Below, one piece after another: positions 1 to 5,731 of a stretch of 5,810 nucleotides of DNA. The notes under the pieces are model-generated. The model did no database searches and was not told the DNA's origin. It worked only from the letters and a program-made list of their open reading frames with translations. Every line of letters starts with the position of its first letter. The stretch's first letter is position 1. Source of the DNA: Gemmatimonadota bacterium (GTDB lineage Bacteria; JAAXHH01). A program made the translations under genes and the position numbers. The DNA is taken from contig JAPOOT010000367.1 in assembly GCA_026713285.1 (NCBI GenBank), positions 1-5,810 on the forward strand, read 5' to 3'.

Positions 1-97
1 ACCGGACATTGCAGTGCCGGCCGTCTGCGGGTTCGATCCGGTCGCCGATGGTGTCCAGGGAGATCTGTGACGACCCCGGCGCTGGGGCCTTCCGCAA
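1..97 (-). CDS. Possible 5' end of an unrecognised gene, cut by the window edge
   Basis: Downstream of tatC on the same strand, one frame is open from a TTG at 95-97 to the left edge, about 32 codons. It would read LRKAPAPGSSQISLDTIGDR and then IEPADGRHCNVR. The stretch ISLDTIGDRIEPADG has protein-like composition, but I recognise no family. An in-frame TAG lies just upstream at 104-106, so the frame cannot begin inside tatC. There is no convincing Shine-Dalgarno sequence before the TTG. An ATG at 100-102 opens a different, less protein-like frame. If real, the gene would start about 20 bp after the tatC stop and could be co-transcribed with it. The fragment is too short to be sure. Confidence 0.25.
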   Translation of the reverse strand, partial: MRKAPAPGSSQISLDTIGDRIEPADGRHCNVR

Positions 98-118
98 ACC
101 ATGCTATGCTGATAGCGG

Positions 119-1327
119 TCAACTCGAAGAAGGCCTGTCAGTATTGTCGGATTTCGGATCCGGGTTCTGTGGTGATGAAGGTTCGTCTCTTCGGTCCGAT
201 TCCCGCTCGTTGCGAGCACCACCCCCGTTTTCCGGGATTTCATCAATGGTTTCTTCGTCTGAATCCGCTTTTTTCTGATCATTCTCGTCACTATTCGCAG
301 GATGTCCATCGCCTTTACGGTCGTCTGGGGCCGACTTGTCTGCCCCGTCCTCCGGCTCCTCCGAGTACCCCATCTCCGCGTCATAGTCGTAGATGAATTC
401 GTCGTCGTCAGGCCAGTAGTCGCGGCCGGTCCGCTGCCCGGTACCCGGAGACGTACCACGCGGAAGCGTCGGAGTATCAGGCTCGCCCGTGGTCAGCGCG
501 GGTTGTTCCTCGTCGTCCCCATCGTCGCCTCCATCGCCATCACCGTCGTCGTCGCCATCATCATCTTCCTCAGTCTCTTCCGCTTTCCTTCTGCTCCTGC
601 CGATCAGCGCGGCGATACCCATGCTGATGAAATACAGCACCACAAGGGGAATCGCCACGAGGGTCTGCGTGTAGGGATCACCGGTGGGCGTGATGACTGC
701 GGCCGCTATAAAAATGACCACCAGGGCGATGCGCCACACCCGTTTCAGCACACTGGCGTTCAGGATGCGAAGCCAGGTCAGAAACGCAACTACCGCCGGC
801 ATCTGGAACACGATGCCCATAATCAGGACCATCTTGTTCACGAGGCCGACATAGAACCCGATATCCCACTGAGGCTTGATGTCCGGGACGTGCAACTGGA
901 CGAAAAAGCGGACCATGACCGGGATCAGTACATAGAAAGCGAAGGCTGCGCCAACGAGGAAAAGCACGCAGCAGAAGAAGATGACGATGGGGACATACTT
1001 CTTCTCTCTATCCAGCAGACCGGGTGATACGAATGTCCACAGGTTGTATAGCACATAGGGTAGCGCAAAGGCGAAGCCCAACAGCAACGAGATGTTCACC
1101 TTGGCCGTAAACATGCCCGCCGGCCGGATGGCCTGGATCTCGATCTCGGTCTTCAGGTTTTCCTGGAAGGTCGGAGAGAGGAGGAAATTGATGATGTAAT
1201 CCGCGAAGGTGAAGCAGACGACCATGCCGACCAGGATGGCAAGCACGGATTTCAATATGGCCCTGCGAAGCTCTTCGAGATGTTCCAGGAAGGACATCTC
1301 GCCGCTACGGCCTTTCGCTGGGGACAT
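119..1327 (-). CDS. tatC: TatC, Sec-independent protein translocase subunit, with long acidic C-terminal tail
   Basis: TatC is the inner-membrane receptor of the twin-arginine pathway. It binds the RR signal peptide of folded substrates and, with TatA/TatB, exports them. The 402-residue product opens with the family signature SFLEHLEELRRAI (residues 12-24; the HLEELR Glu is the signal-peptide contact). Six hydrophobic segments follow, at about residues 27-50, 77-100, 112-138, 158-184, 199-212 and 222-243. The cytoplasmic-loop motif FVSPGLLDREKKY (99-111) is present, as are FQMP (174-177) and the late ITPTGDPYTQ (212-221). FQMP has Gln where E. coli TatC has the membrane-embedded Glu170. The usual family length is about 240-260, so the core ends near residue 247. 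The rest is a hydrophilic tail with an Asp/Glu/Gly run at 251-274 and further charged sequence rich in Asp, Glu, Ser and Pro. ATG 1327 is chosen because AGAGGA lies 6 nt upstream (1334-1339). An in-frame ATG at 1399 would add 24 residues and lacks support, and the ATG at 1297 would start at MSFLEHLEEL. No tatA/tatB is in the window. Confidence 0.93.
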   Translation of the reverse strand: MSPAKGRSGEMSFLEHLEELRRAILKSVLAILVGMVVCFTFADYIINFLLSPTFQENLKTEIEIQAIRPAGMFTAKVNISLLLGFAFALPYVLYNLWTFVSPGLLDREKKYVPIVIFFCCVLFLVGAAFAFYVLIPVMVRFFVQLHVPDIKPQWDIGFYVGLVNKMVLIMGIVFQMPAVVAFLTWLRILNASVLKRVWRIALVVIFIAAAVITPTGDPYTQTLVAIPLVVLYFISMGIAALIGRSRRKAEETEEDDDGDDDGDGDGGDDGDDEEQPALTTGEPDTPTLPRGTSPGTGQRTGRDYWPDDDEFIYDYDAEMGYSEEPEDGADKSAPDDRKGDGHPANSDENDQKKADSDEETIDEIPENGGGARNERESDRRDEPSSPQNPDPKSDNTDRPSSS

Positions 1328-1333
1328 GACTGA

Positions 1334-1339
1334 TCCTCT
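1334..1339 (-). promoter_or_regulatory. Ribosome binding site that fixes the tatC start
   Basis: AGAGGA on the minus strand ends 6 nt before ATG 1325-1327. No comparable Shine-Dalgarno sequence precedes the upstream in-frame ATG at 1397-1399, so 1327 is the favoured start. Confidence 0.7.
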
Positions 1340-1370
1340 CGCCGAATAGGTACTTCCGATAACGCGCCGT

Positions 1371-1399
1371 AAGTAAGCCCGGACAATGTTCCCTGTCAA
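1371..1399 (-). promoter_or_regulatory. Candidate sigma70-type promoter for tatC
   Basis: On the minus strand a perfect -35 hexamer TTGACA (plus-strand 1394-1399) is followed after 17 nt by TTACTT (1371-1376), a poor -10 box. Position and spacing suit a tatC leader of about 40 nt. The strong -35 and correct spacer support it; the weak -10 limits confidence. Confidence 0.35.
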
Positions 1400-1432
1400 G
1401 CAAATCCCCCGTATCCATCGCTTTCAATGGCC

Positions 1433-1461
1433 TTGACGAAGAGCCGGGCCGAACTTAGTTT
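1433..1461 (+). promoter_or_regulatory. Candidate promoter for the nucleotidyltransferase-like gene (and possibly selB)
   Basis: TTGACG at 1433-1438, a 17-nt spacer, and TAGTTT at 1456-1461 form a sigma70-like pair in the divergent intergenic region. Transcription would begin near 1468, about 90 nt before the ATG at 1557. This is the only plausible plus-strand promoter I saw ahead of the gene. The -10 matches consensus at three of six positions. Confidence 0.35.
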
Positions 1462-1556
1462 AGTTGAGCGTTTGAAGGGGAATCCGCACCGACTGAACCG
1501 GGTTGTTCGCAAGGGGTTCCAGCAGGTCCTGGATTATCGCCGGGAGCCGTCGACGG

Positions 1557-2582
1557 ATGGATGATTGCGGGTCGGTGAAAGGTGTCATTCTGACCGCGGG
1601 CGACGAGGCCGGGTCCGTCGGTTGGGACCCCGGTCCCGGTCTGCTCCTTCCCCTGGCCAACACGCCGTTAGTCGAAAGGGTCCTTGGAGAATACGCGCGG
1701 GCCGGGATTCAGGAAACGCTCATCTCGGCCGGTCGGGACACCGGTGAGATCGCGTCGCTGTGTGGCGACGGCGCACGCTGGGACATGATCCTGACCTGCC
1801 GGGACGCGCCGGATGACCAGGGCGCTACTGAAAAAAGCAATCTGGAGCGCGTCCGGGAGTTGGCGTTATTTACGAAGAACGCGCCGTTTCTGGTTACCGC
1901 CGGTCCCTTGCTGCTCGAATCGGAGGTCTACGGCAGCCTGATCCAAACGTATCGCGAAACCCATCCTCGCGGGATCCGAGCGGGACGACGCGCCGGGAGT
2001 ACAGGGATCCAAGCGGGACGACGCGCCGGGAACTCTCCTGGCAATGCCAATGAGTCCACCGGTATCTATCTGATGACGCCCCATGTCTACGATGCCCTGA
2101 TTTGCGAAAAGGCCGGTGAGGATACACCGGGCAATCTGTTTGACGCGGCGCTGGAGGAGCTTACCTGTCGCGGCGAAACCGTGCTGGGTCTGGATCTCGA
2201 CATTCGGCCTTTCGGCGTGAGATCGCCCGAAGCGTACCTGGCATCAAATGAAAGGCTTCTTGCATCGGTTGGCGAGGAGACCTCCATGCCGGAGATCATG
2301 GATGACAATTTCTCATCTCCGAACCTGGTGCTTCGTCCGCCGGCATGTGTCGACGCCACGGCCGAGCTCGAGCGTTGCCGCATCGGGCCGGGCGTCTGTA
2401 TCGGTCCGGGCGTCCGCATCGGACACGGCGCGGCCATAGAGCACAGCGTGATCATGGAGGGTGCGGACATCGGTGACGGCGCCTCGATCTCCCACGCGGT
2501 CATCGGCAGACACGCCGGTATCGAGAACCGGTCCGTGATACATGGACGGGCGAACCGCGTGCGTGTCGTTCGGTCCAAATAG
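1557..2582 (+). CDS. Degenerate sugar-nucleotidyltransferase-like protein with C-terminal left-handed beta-helix
   Basis: The 341-residue product has the architecture of bacterial NDP-sugar pyrophosphorylases and eIF2B-gamma/epsilon-like proteins: an N-terminal Rossmann-like NTP_transferase domain (about 7-237), then hexapeptide repeats of a left-handed beta-helix (about 256-330; CRIGPGVCIGPGVRIGHGAA is typical). Family landmarks are VKGVILTAG (7-15), LLPLANTPLVERVLGEYARAGI (30-51), FLVTAGPLLLES (111-122), STGIYLMTPHVYDAL (167-181) and the SPEAYLASNERLLA helix (223-236). The catalytic residues are mostly gone. The GxGTR loop is replaced by GDEAGS, and the Lys of the KPLLPV motif is absent (PGLLLPLAN). 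The metal-binding Asp of the 'NGD' strand is Pro (AGP, 115-117), and the Asp before the SPEAYL helix is lost. The middle segment that usually carries the EKP lysine is shortened and filled by two 11-residue repeats (139-160). It may therefore be a non-catalytic scaffold or sensor. ATG 1557 is preceded by GGGAG (1542-1546); GTG 1575 would give the family-like start MKGVIL. selB follows after 82 bp. Confidence 0.75.
   Translation: MDDCGSVKGVILTAGDEAGSVGWDPGPGLLLPLANTPLVERVLGEYARAGIQETLISAGRDTGEIASLCGDGARWDMILTCRDAPDDQGATEKSNLERVRELALFTKNAPFLVTAGPLLLESEVYGSLIQTYRETHPRGIRAGRRAGSTGIQAGRRAGNSPGNANESTGIYLMTPHVYDALICEKAGEDTPGNLFDAALEELTCRGETVLGLDLDIRPFGVRSPEAYLASNERLLASVGEETSMPEIMDDNFSSPNLVLRPPACVDATAELERCRIGPGVCIGPGVRIGHGAAIEHSVIMEGADIGDGASISHAVIGRHAGIENRSVIHGRANRVRVVRSK
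1971..2036 (+). repeat. Two-copy 33-bp in-frame tandem repeat
   Basis: Copy 1 runs 1971-2003 and copy 2 runs 2004-2036. The first 28 bases of each unit differ at one position only (CGA versus CAA), while the last five are less conserved. The period is exactly 11 codons, giving GIRAGRRAGST then GIQAGRRAGNS. Each unit starts GGGATCC and contains GCGGGACGACGCGCCGGGA. The repeat sits inside the nucleotidyltransferase domain, where homologues have a beta-strand carrying an EKP motif. The near identity implies recent duplication, or insertion of a small repeat family. Confidence 0.85.
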
Positions 2583-2664
2583 ATCCCACCAGTCTGCGCT
2601 ACAAGCTGATAGGACCCGACTAACGCGGCGCAGCTACTTTCGCAACCGCGAATCCCGCACAATC

Positions 2665-4653
2665 ATGACCCATCTCACCATAGGCACGGCTGGCCACGTC
2701 GACCACGGCAAAAGCGCCCTAGTCGAAGCACTCACTGGCGTTCATCCCGACCGTCTCAAAGAAGAAATGGACCGGGGAATGACCATCGACCTCGGGTTCA
2801 CTTTCTTGCGGATGAGCGATGGCCGGGAGGTTCCCATCGTGGACGTGCCGGGCCACGAGCGGTTCCTCAAGACCATGGTCGCGGGCGTGAGCGGCATACA
2901 TCTCGTGCTCTTCGTCGTGGCCGCCGACGAGGGCGTGATGCCTCAGACGGTGGAACATCTCGGCACGGTGAAATACATGGGGGTAGGCGAGGGCATCGTC
3001 GTCCTGACGAAATGCGACCTGGTCGACGAGGAGTGGCTGATGCTCGTCGAAGAAGATGTGAACTCGCTCGTATCCGGCTCGTTCCTGGAGAGCGCGCCCG
3101 TCGTCCGGGTGTCCTCGATCGAGGGCACGGGGATCGACCGGCTGAAGGATACCATCGAGGCAAAGTTGAACGGGATTGCGGTCGACGGCGACGCGGGCTA
3201 CTTCCGCATGCCCATCGACCGCGTTTTCTCCATGAAGGGCTTCGGAACGGTCATAGCCGGCACCGTCCTTTCGGGCAGCCTGGAATCGGATGGGGATACC
3301 GAACTGGTCCCTGCCCGGACGCCGCTGAGGGTCCGGGGCATGCAGAGCCACAGCGACTCGATCAATCGCGCCGTGAAAGGACAACGGGTAGCGCTGAACG
3401 TCTCGAATATCAAAACGAGCGACATTCAGCGTGGCGATGAACTGGGCACACCCGGATACCTGATCCCGACGTCGATGATCGATGCACAGCTGCAGTGTCT
3501 GGAATCCCTTCAAGAGCCTCTCAAGAATCGGCAGCGCGTACGTCTGCACAAAGGTACCAGTGAAACGATCGGCCGCCTGATCCTCCTCGACCGGGACGAT
3601 CTGGACCCCGGCGAAACCGGTTACGTGCAACTTCGCCTGGAGAGCCCCATCGTGGCGGAACGGAACGAGCGCTTCATTATCCGCGGGTTTTCTTCCATGC
3701 GGCTGCTCGGCGGCGGCCGTTTCGTGGAAGTGTATCCTCAGAAGAACCGCCGGTTCCGCCAAACAGTCCTGGACTACCTGGAAGCGGTGACCGACGCGGA
3801 GCCGGATGTCCTGGTAGAACGGGTCATGCGGAACGCCTACGGAGATCAACGCCTGAAGTCCATGCAGGACCTGGTTCGATCCACGAATTTGAGCGGCGAC
3901 GTGTTGCAGCGGTCCGTGACCCGTTTGGAAGAAGAAGGTGTGCTCGTACGGTTCCAGGACCGACTGCTTCTGCACAACCAGTGGTACACGGCCTTAAAGG
4001 ACGAACTGGTCGTTACGCTCGAAAAGATGCACCGTGACCAGCGATTAAAGGACATGCTGCCCAAGGACGCCCCGAAGTTGCAGCTATCCTGGGAAGCGCC
4101 CGACACCGTCTACGACGCGCTGCTCAAGGATCTCGACGGGGAATCCAGGATCGTACTGTCCGGCCGGTCGATCCGCCTGTCCACACACGCAGTAACCTTG
4201 ACTGGCCAGGAGAAGCGCATAATTGAGGCGTTCGAAGGCCTGGCCGAAGCCAATCCGCCGGCCGTATTTTCGATGAACGAAATCATCCAGGTCATGGAAG
4301 ATCAATCGATCGTCCCGGGGGATTTACCGGTTGATCTGAAGTCAAGCCAGGCTATGATTAGGAGCATGGCGGCCTACGCGCTCGAGCAGGGCATCTTCGT
4401 CGAGTTCGCGGAGCGCCAGATCATGCATCATCAGGGCCTCAAAGGGGTCCGGGACAATCTGGTGCGCTACCTGAAAGACCACGGTACGGTGCGGGCTTCC
4501 GAGTTCCGCGGCCACATGGGCATCTCCCGGGCAGACGCCACCGCGTTACTGGACTACTTCTGCGACCTGGGCGTGACCAACCGGGAATCCGGAACGCATC
4601 GGCTGGCGGAGGAAAACAGCGATGACGGTGGACAGGAGAAAGATCGTGGATAA
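2665..4653 (+). CDS. selB: SelB, selenocysteine-specific translation elongation factor
   Basis: SelB binds GTP, Sec-tRNA(Sec) and the SECIS hairpin of selenoprotein mRNAs, and decodes UGA as selenocysteine at the ribosome. The 662-residue product is slightly longer than E. coli SelB (614). The GTPase domain (1-175) has G1 GHVDHGKS (10-17), the G2 region RGMTIDLGF (37-45), G3 DVPGH (60-64), G4 TKCD (115-118) and G5 near VSSIEGTG (149-156). Domain 2 contains RVFSMKGFGTVIAGTVLSGS (186-205). Domain 3 contains HKGTSETIGRLILL (295-308) and AERNERFIIR with LLGGGRF (331-353), the SelB/EF-Tu beta-barrels. From about 365 to 650 comes the SelB-specific array of winged helices. The last includes LVRYLKDHGTVRASEFRGHM and GISRADATALLDYFCDLGV (599-637), the expected SECIS-binding module. 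ATG 2665 starts MTHLTIGTAGHVDHGKS, matching family N termini; no clear Shine-Dalgarno sequence is present. A longer frame from 2542 would overlap the upstream gene and adds unrelated residues. selC follows 79 bp downstream. Confidence 0.97.
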   Translation: MTHLTIGTAGHVDHGKSALVEALTGVHPDRLKEEMDRGMTIDLGFTFLRMSDGREVPIVDVPGHERFLKTMVAGVSGIHLVLFVVAADEGVMPQTVEHLGTVKYMGVGEGIVVLTKCDLVDEEWLMLVEEDVNSLVSGSFLESAPVVRVSSIEGTGIDRLKDTIEAKLNGIAVDGDAGYFRMPIDRVFSMKGFGTVIAGTVLSGSLESDGDTELVPARTPLRVRGMQSHSDSINRAVKGQRVALNVSNIKTSDIQRGDELGTPGYLIPTSMIDAQLQCLESLQEPLKNRQRVRLHKGTSETIGRLILLDRDDLDPGETGYVQLRLESPIVAERNERFIIRGFSSMRLLGGGRFVEVYPQKNRRFRQTVLDYLEAVTDAEPDVLVERVMRNAYGDQRLKSMQDLVRSTNLSGDVLQRSVTRLEEEGVLVRFQDRLLLHNQWYTALKDELVVTLEKMHRDQRLKDMLPKDAPKLQLSWEAPDTVYDALLKDLDGESRIVLSGRSIRLSTHAVTLTGQEKRIIEAFEGLAEANPPAVFSMNEIIQVMEDQSIVPGDLPVDLKSSQAMIRSMAAYALEQGIFVEFAERQIMHHQGLKGVRDNLVRYLKDHGTVRASEFRGHMGISRADATALLDYFCDLGVTNRESGTHRLAEENSDDGGQEKDRG

Positions 4654-4682
4654 GTGGTGGGCGATCCGGCGAGATTGCCTGT

Positions 4683-4709
4683 TTGACAATGGTTATTTGG
4701 ACATATCTG
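4683..4709 (+). promoter_or_regulatory. Weak candidate promoter for selC
   Basis: A perfect TTGACA (4683-4688) lies between selB and selC. Possible -10 boxes, CATATC (4702-4707) or TATCTG (4704-4709), give spacers of only 13-15 nt, so the match is poor. selC could also be processed from a selB read-through transcript. Confidence 0.3.
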
Positions 4710-4732
4710 CCAGCCAGGAGTAAATCATTCAG

Positions 4733-4830
4733 GGGAGTGTATGGGTTGCTGGTGCGCCTCACGGACTTCAAATCCGATGGCGGGCCCTAAACAGGTCCGT
4801 GGTGGGTTCGATTCCCACACGCTCCCCCCA
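4733..4830 (+). tRNA. selC: tRNA-Sec, anticodon TCA
   Basis: This is the selenocysteine tRNA, charged with Ser by SerRS, converted by SelA with selenophosphate from SelD, and delivered by SelB. I folded it by hand. The acceptor stem is 8 bp (4733-4740 with 4819-4826, one U-G), and the T stem is 5 bp (4802-4806 with 4814-4818, loop TTCGATT), giving the bacterial 8+5 arrangement. The D stem is long, around a TGGT loop (4750-4753), with one U-C mismatch (4746/4757). The anticodon loop CTTCAAA (4766-4772) holds TCA at 4768-4770. The long variable arm is 4780-4800 with stem CGGGCC/GGTCCG and loop CTAAACA. CCA is encoded at 4828-4830. It is 98 nt long, against 95 for E. coli selC. Oddities are discriminator base C (4827; E. 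coli has G) and an A-A opposition at the top of the anticodon stem (4761/4777). Adjacency to selB confirms the identity. Confidence 0.96.
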
Positions 4831-4834
4831 ACTC

Positions 4835-4858
4835 AGGTTTTCCCACCTATTCCTTTTT
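4835..4858 (+). terminator. Weak possible terminator after selC
   Basis: AGGT (4835-4838) can pair with ACCT (4845-4848) around a TTTCCC loop, followed by a five-T run at 4854-4858. A 4-bp stem is short for an intrinsic terminator, so this is only a candidate. Confidence 0.2.
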
Positions 4859-4888
4859 CTTCCTAATTGATCCCTTAATCACTCCGAA

Positions 4889-5110
4889 TCACCCGTAATA
4901 TTGGGTACCTTGGGGCTTTCCTGTATGTGATGTTACCCAGATTTTCCCATCTGTCTCCCCAAATTCGACATGTGGACAAAGAATCTGAAGGCTTTCTTTC
5001 ATTCTTTCATGCTTCATTTTTCTCCATTCAATTACGTCGAATTTCACCCCTATCCTGACTATCACTATCGATAAGGCGATTACGAAAATCAGAACAATCC
5101 ATTCCAACAT
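4889..5110 (-). CDS. Small membrane-anchored protein, possibly truncated at a lost Cys-x-x-Cys
   Basis: The product has 73 residues and the family is not firmly recognised. ATG 5108-5110 has a strong Shine-Dalgarno sequence, GAGGGG (5117-5122), 6 nt upstream, the best evidence that it is or was expressed. Residues 1-20 are an uninterrupted hydrophobic helix (LEWIVLIFVIALSIVIVRI), followed by a basic stretch (WRKMKHERMK, 29-38). The protein is probably an N-terminally anchored bitopic one with its bulk in the cytoplasm. The rest has a CPHVEF motif (45-50), then GKIWVTS and QGTQYYG before TGA. CPH followed later by a C-x-x-C would make a four-ligand zinc site, and the second pair is missing. 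After the TGA the same frame stays open for 13 codons (FGVIKGSIRKKKE) to TAG 4847-4849. The gene points toward selC and lies in AT-richer DNA than selB. It may be intact or a recently decayed gene of an island. Confidence 0.55.
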   Translation of the reverse strand: MLEWIVLIFVIALSIVIVRIGVKFDVIEWRKMKHERMKESLQILCPHVEFGETDGKIWVTSHTGKPQGTQYYG

Positions 5111-5212
5111 GATCTACCCCTCTATTATCACTTCCCATGATGATTGGTGTTGACACTCGTGGTCGAGGTTCAGTGCAGACTAAGGATAACTTACAGTAAA
5201 CTTGGAAGTCGA

Positions 5213-5240
5213 CCTATAAGACTATGACAAATTTCGGCAA
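5213..5240 (-). promoter_or_regulatory. Candidate promoter for the small membrane protein
   Basis: On the minus strand TTGCCG (plus 5235-5240), a 16-nt spacer and TATAGG (5213-5218) each match consensus at four of six positions. The implied leader is about 95 nt. It overlaps the degraded frame downstream of the ribbon-helix-helix-like ORF, so it could be coincidental in AT-rich DNA. Confidence 0.25.
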
Positions 5241-5284
5241 TCAGTTCTTTGGTTTTTTACCAGTAAATTACAGATCTTCCTCTG

Positions 5285-5398
5285 TCAAATCGTCTCTGTA
5301 AAACAGACAGTAACCCTTCCTAAACGCTTGGGTCTCCCACCTCTCATTTTACCATTCATCGGGACAACCTTTCTTCGCATAATGTTCGTTATTGACAC
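5285..5398 (-). pseudogene. Interrupted ribbon-helix-helix-like (mobilization-type) ORF
   Basis: A 37-codon frame runs from GTG 5396-5398 (ATG 5378-5380 is an internal alternative giving 31 residues) to TGA 5285-5287. GGGGAG (5406-5411) sits 7 nt before the GTG, in the 22-bp gap after the 93-residue frame. The product ends GGRPKRLGRVTVCFTETI. A basic GRPK(K/R) segment followed by a RVTVxFTE strand is the usual start of ribbon-helix-helix DNA-binding proteins, including plasmid/ICE mobilization accessory proteins. In those, a helix-turn-helix of 40 or more residues should follow. Here TGA intervenes, but the frame continues for 20 more codons (QRKICNLLVKNQRTDCRNLS) to TAG 5222-5224, with helix-like composition. 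I read it as a decayed gene. The family assignment rests on a short motif. Confidence 0.35.
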
Positions 5399-5420
5399 CC
5401 GGTTACTCCCCCGGCAACAA

Positions 5421-5702
5421 TTAAACCTTCGACGGATCCACATCGTACTTCTTCATTAAACGGACGGCGCCGTCTCGACAATCTTTGGCGTTCAGATTAA
5501 CGTTTACAAAGAGCGGAGAGTTACCGATTGGTTTTAGTGGCTTTCTCCACTCCGATCCATTTGGATGCATCGGTTCCGAATGGATGCTATTCCAATCGTC
5601 TGTCCACAACTGTATTGGAGTGTGGGTGGTTTTTAGTGTTCCTTCCAAATACAGTTTTTCAGCAGTTAACCTTGATTCGACAAAAAAGAGGGGGTTTTTC
5701 AC
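5421..5702 (-). CDS. Unrecognised 93-residue protein, 5' end uncertain
   Basis: An open frame runs from GTG 5700-5702 to TAA 5421-5423. I do not recognise the family. The product is soluble, with no signal peptide or membrane segment. It is rich in aromatic and polar residues (PIQLWTDDWNSIHSEP, about 29-44) and ends DGAVRLMKKYDVDPSKV. No usable Shine-Dalgarno sequence precedes the GTG; the only purine run (GAAAAG) abuts it. The same frame is open further upstream to TAA 5751-5753 and would add the protein-like stretch IEKKGLTPVNTSLEK, including an ATT start option at 5745-5747. The true N terminus may therefore lie upstream, perhaps beyond a frameshift at the eight-A run (plus 5736-5743). The ribbon-helix-helix-like ORF begins 22 bp after its stop, suggesting one transcript. 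Confidence 0.45.
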   Translation of the reverse strand: MKNPLFFVESRLTAEKLYLEGTLKTTHTPIQLWTDDWNSIHSEPMHPNGSEWRKPLKPIGNSPLFVNVNLNAKDCRDGAVRLMKKYDVDPSKV

Positions 5703-5731
5703 CTTTTCGAGGGAAGTATTTACTGGCGTAA

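Noticed and set aside
23..48. T-loop-like GGGTTCGATCCGG suggesting a second tRNA
   Set aside because: The flanks do not form a 5-bp T stem or an acceptor stem, and no anticodon arm is found.
302..1027. Plus-strand open frame of 241 codons opposite tatC
   Set aside because: It is antisense to strongly supported TatC. It has low-complexity, His/Arg/Asp-rich composition produced by the acidic-tail codons and no recognisable domain.
2087..2662. Minus-strand 191-codon frame opposite the nucleotidyltransferase-like gene
   Set aside because: It is Ser/Pro/Arg-rich with no motif, while the plus strand carries clear hexapeptide repeats over the same bases.
2542..2664. Longer SelB start at 2542
   Set aside because: The added 41 residues overlap the upstream gene and do not resemble SelB. 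The family N terminus aligns exactly with ATG 2665.
2719..3975. Minus-strand open frame of 418 codons opposite selB
   Set aside because: It mirrors the GTPase and barrel domains of SelB and is His/Arg/Asp-rich. Such antisense frames are common in GC-rich coding DNA.
4439..4771. Minus-strand 110-codon frame overlapping the end of selB and part of selC
   Set aside because: It crosses a well-folded tRNA gene and the SelB winged helix and has no ribosome binding site.
5150..5155. TTGACA on the plus strand (also at 5392-5397) as promoters
   Set aside because: No -10 box lies at a suitable distance and no plus-strand gene follows.
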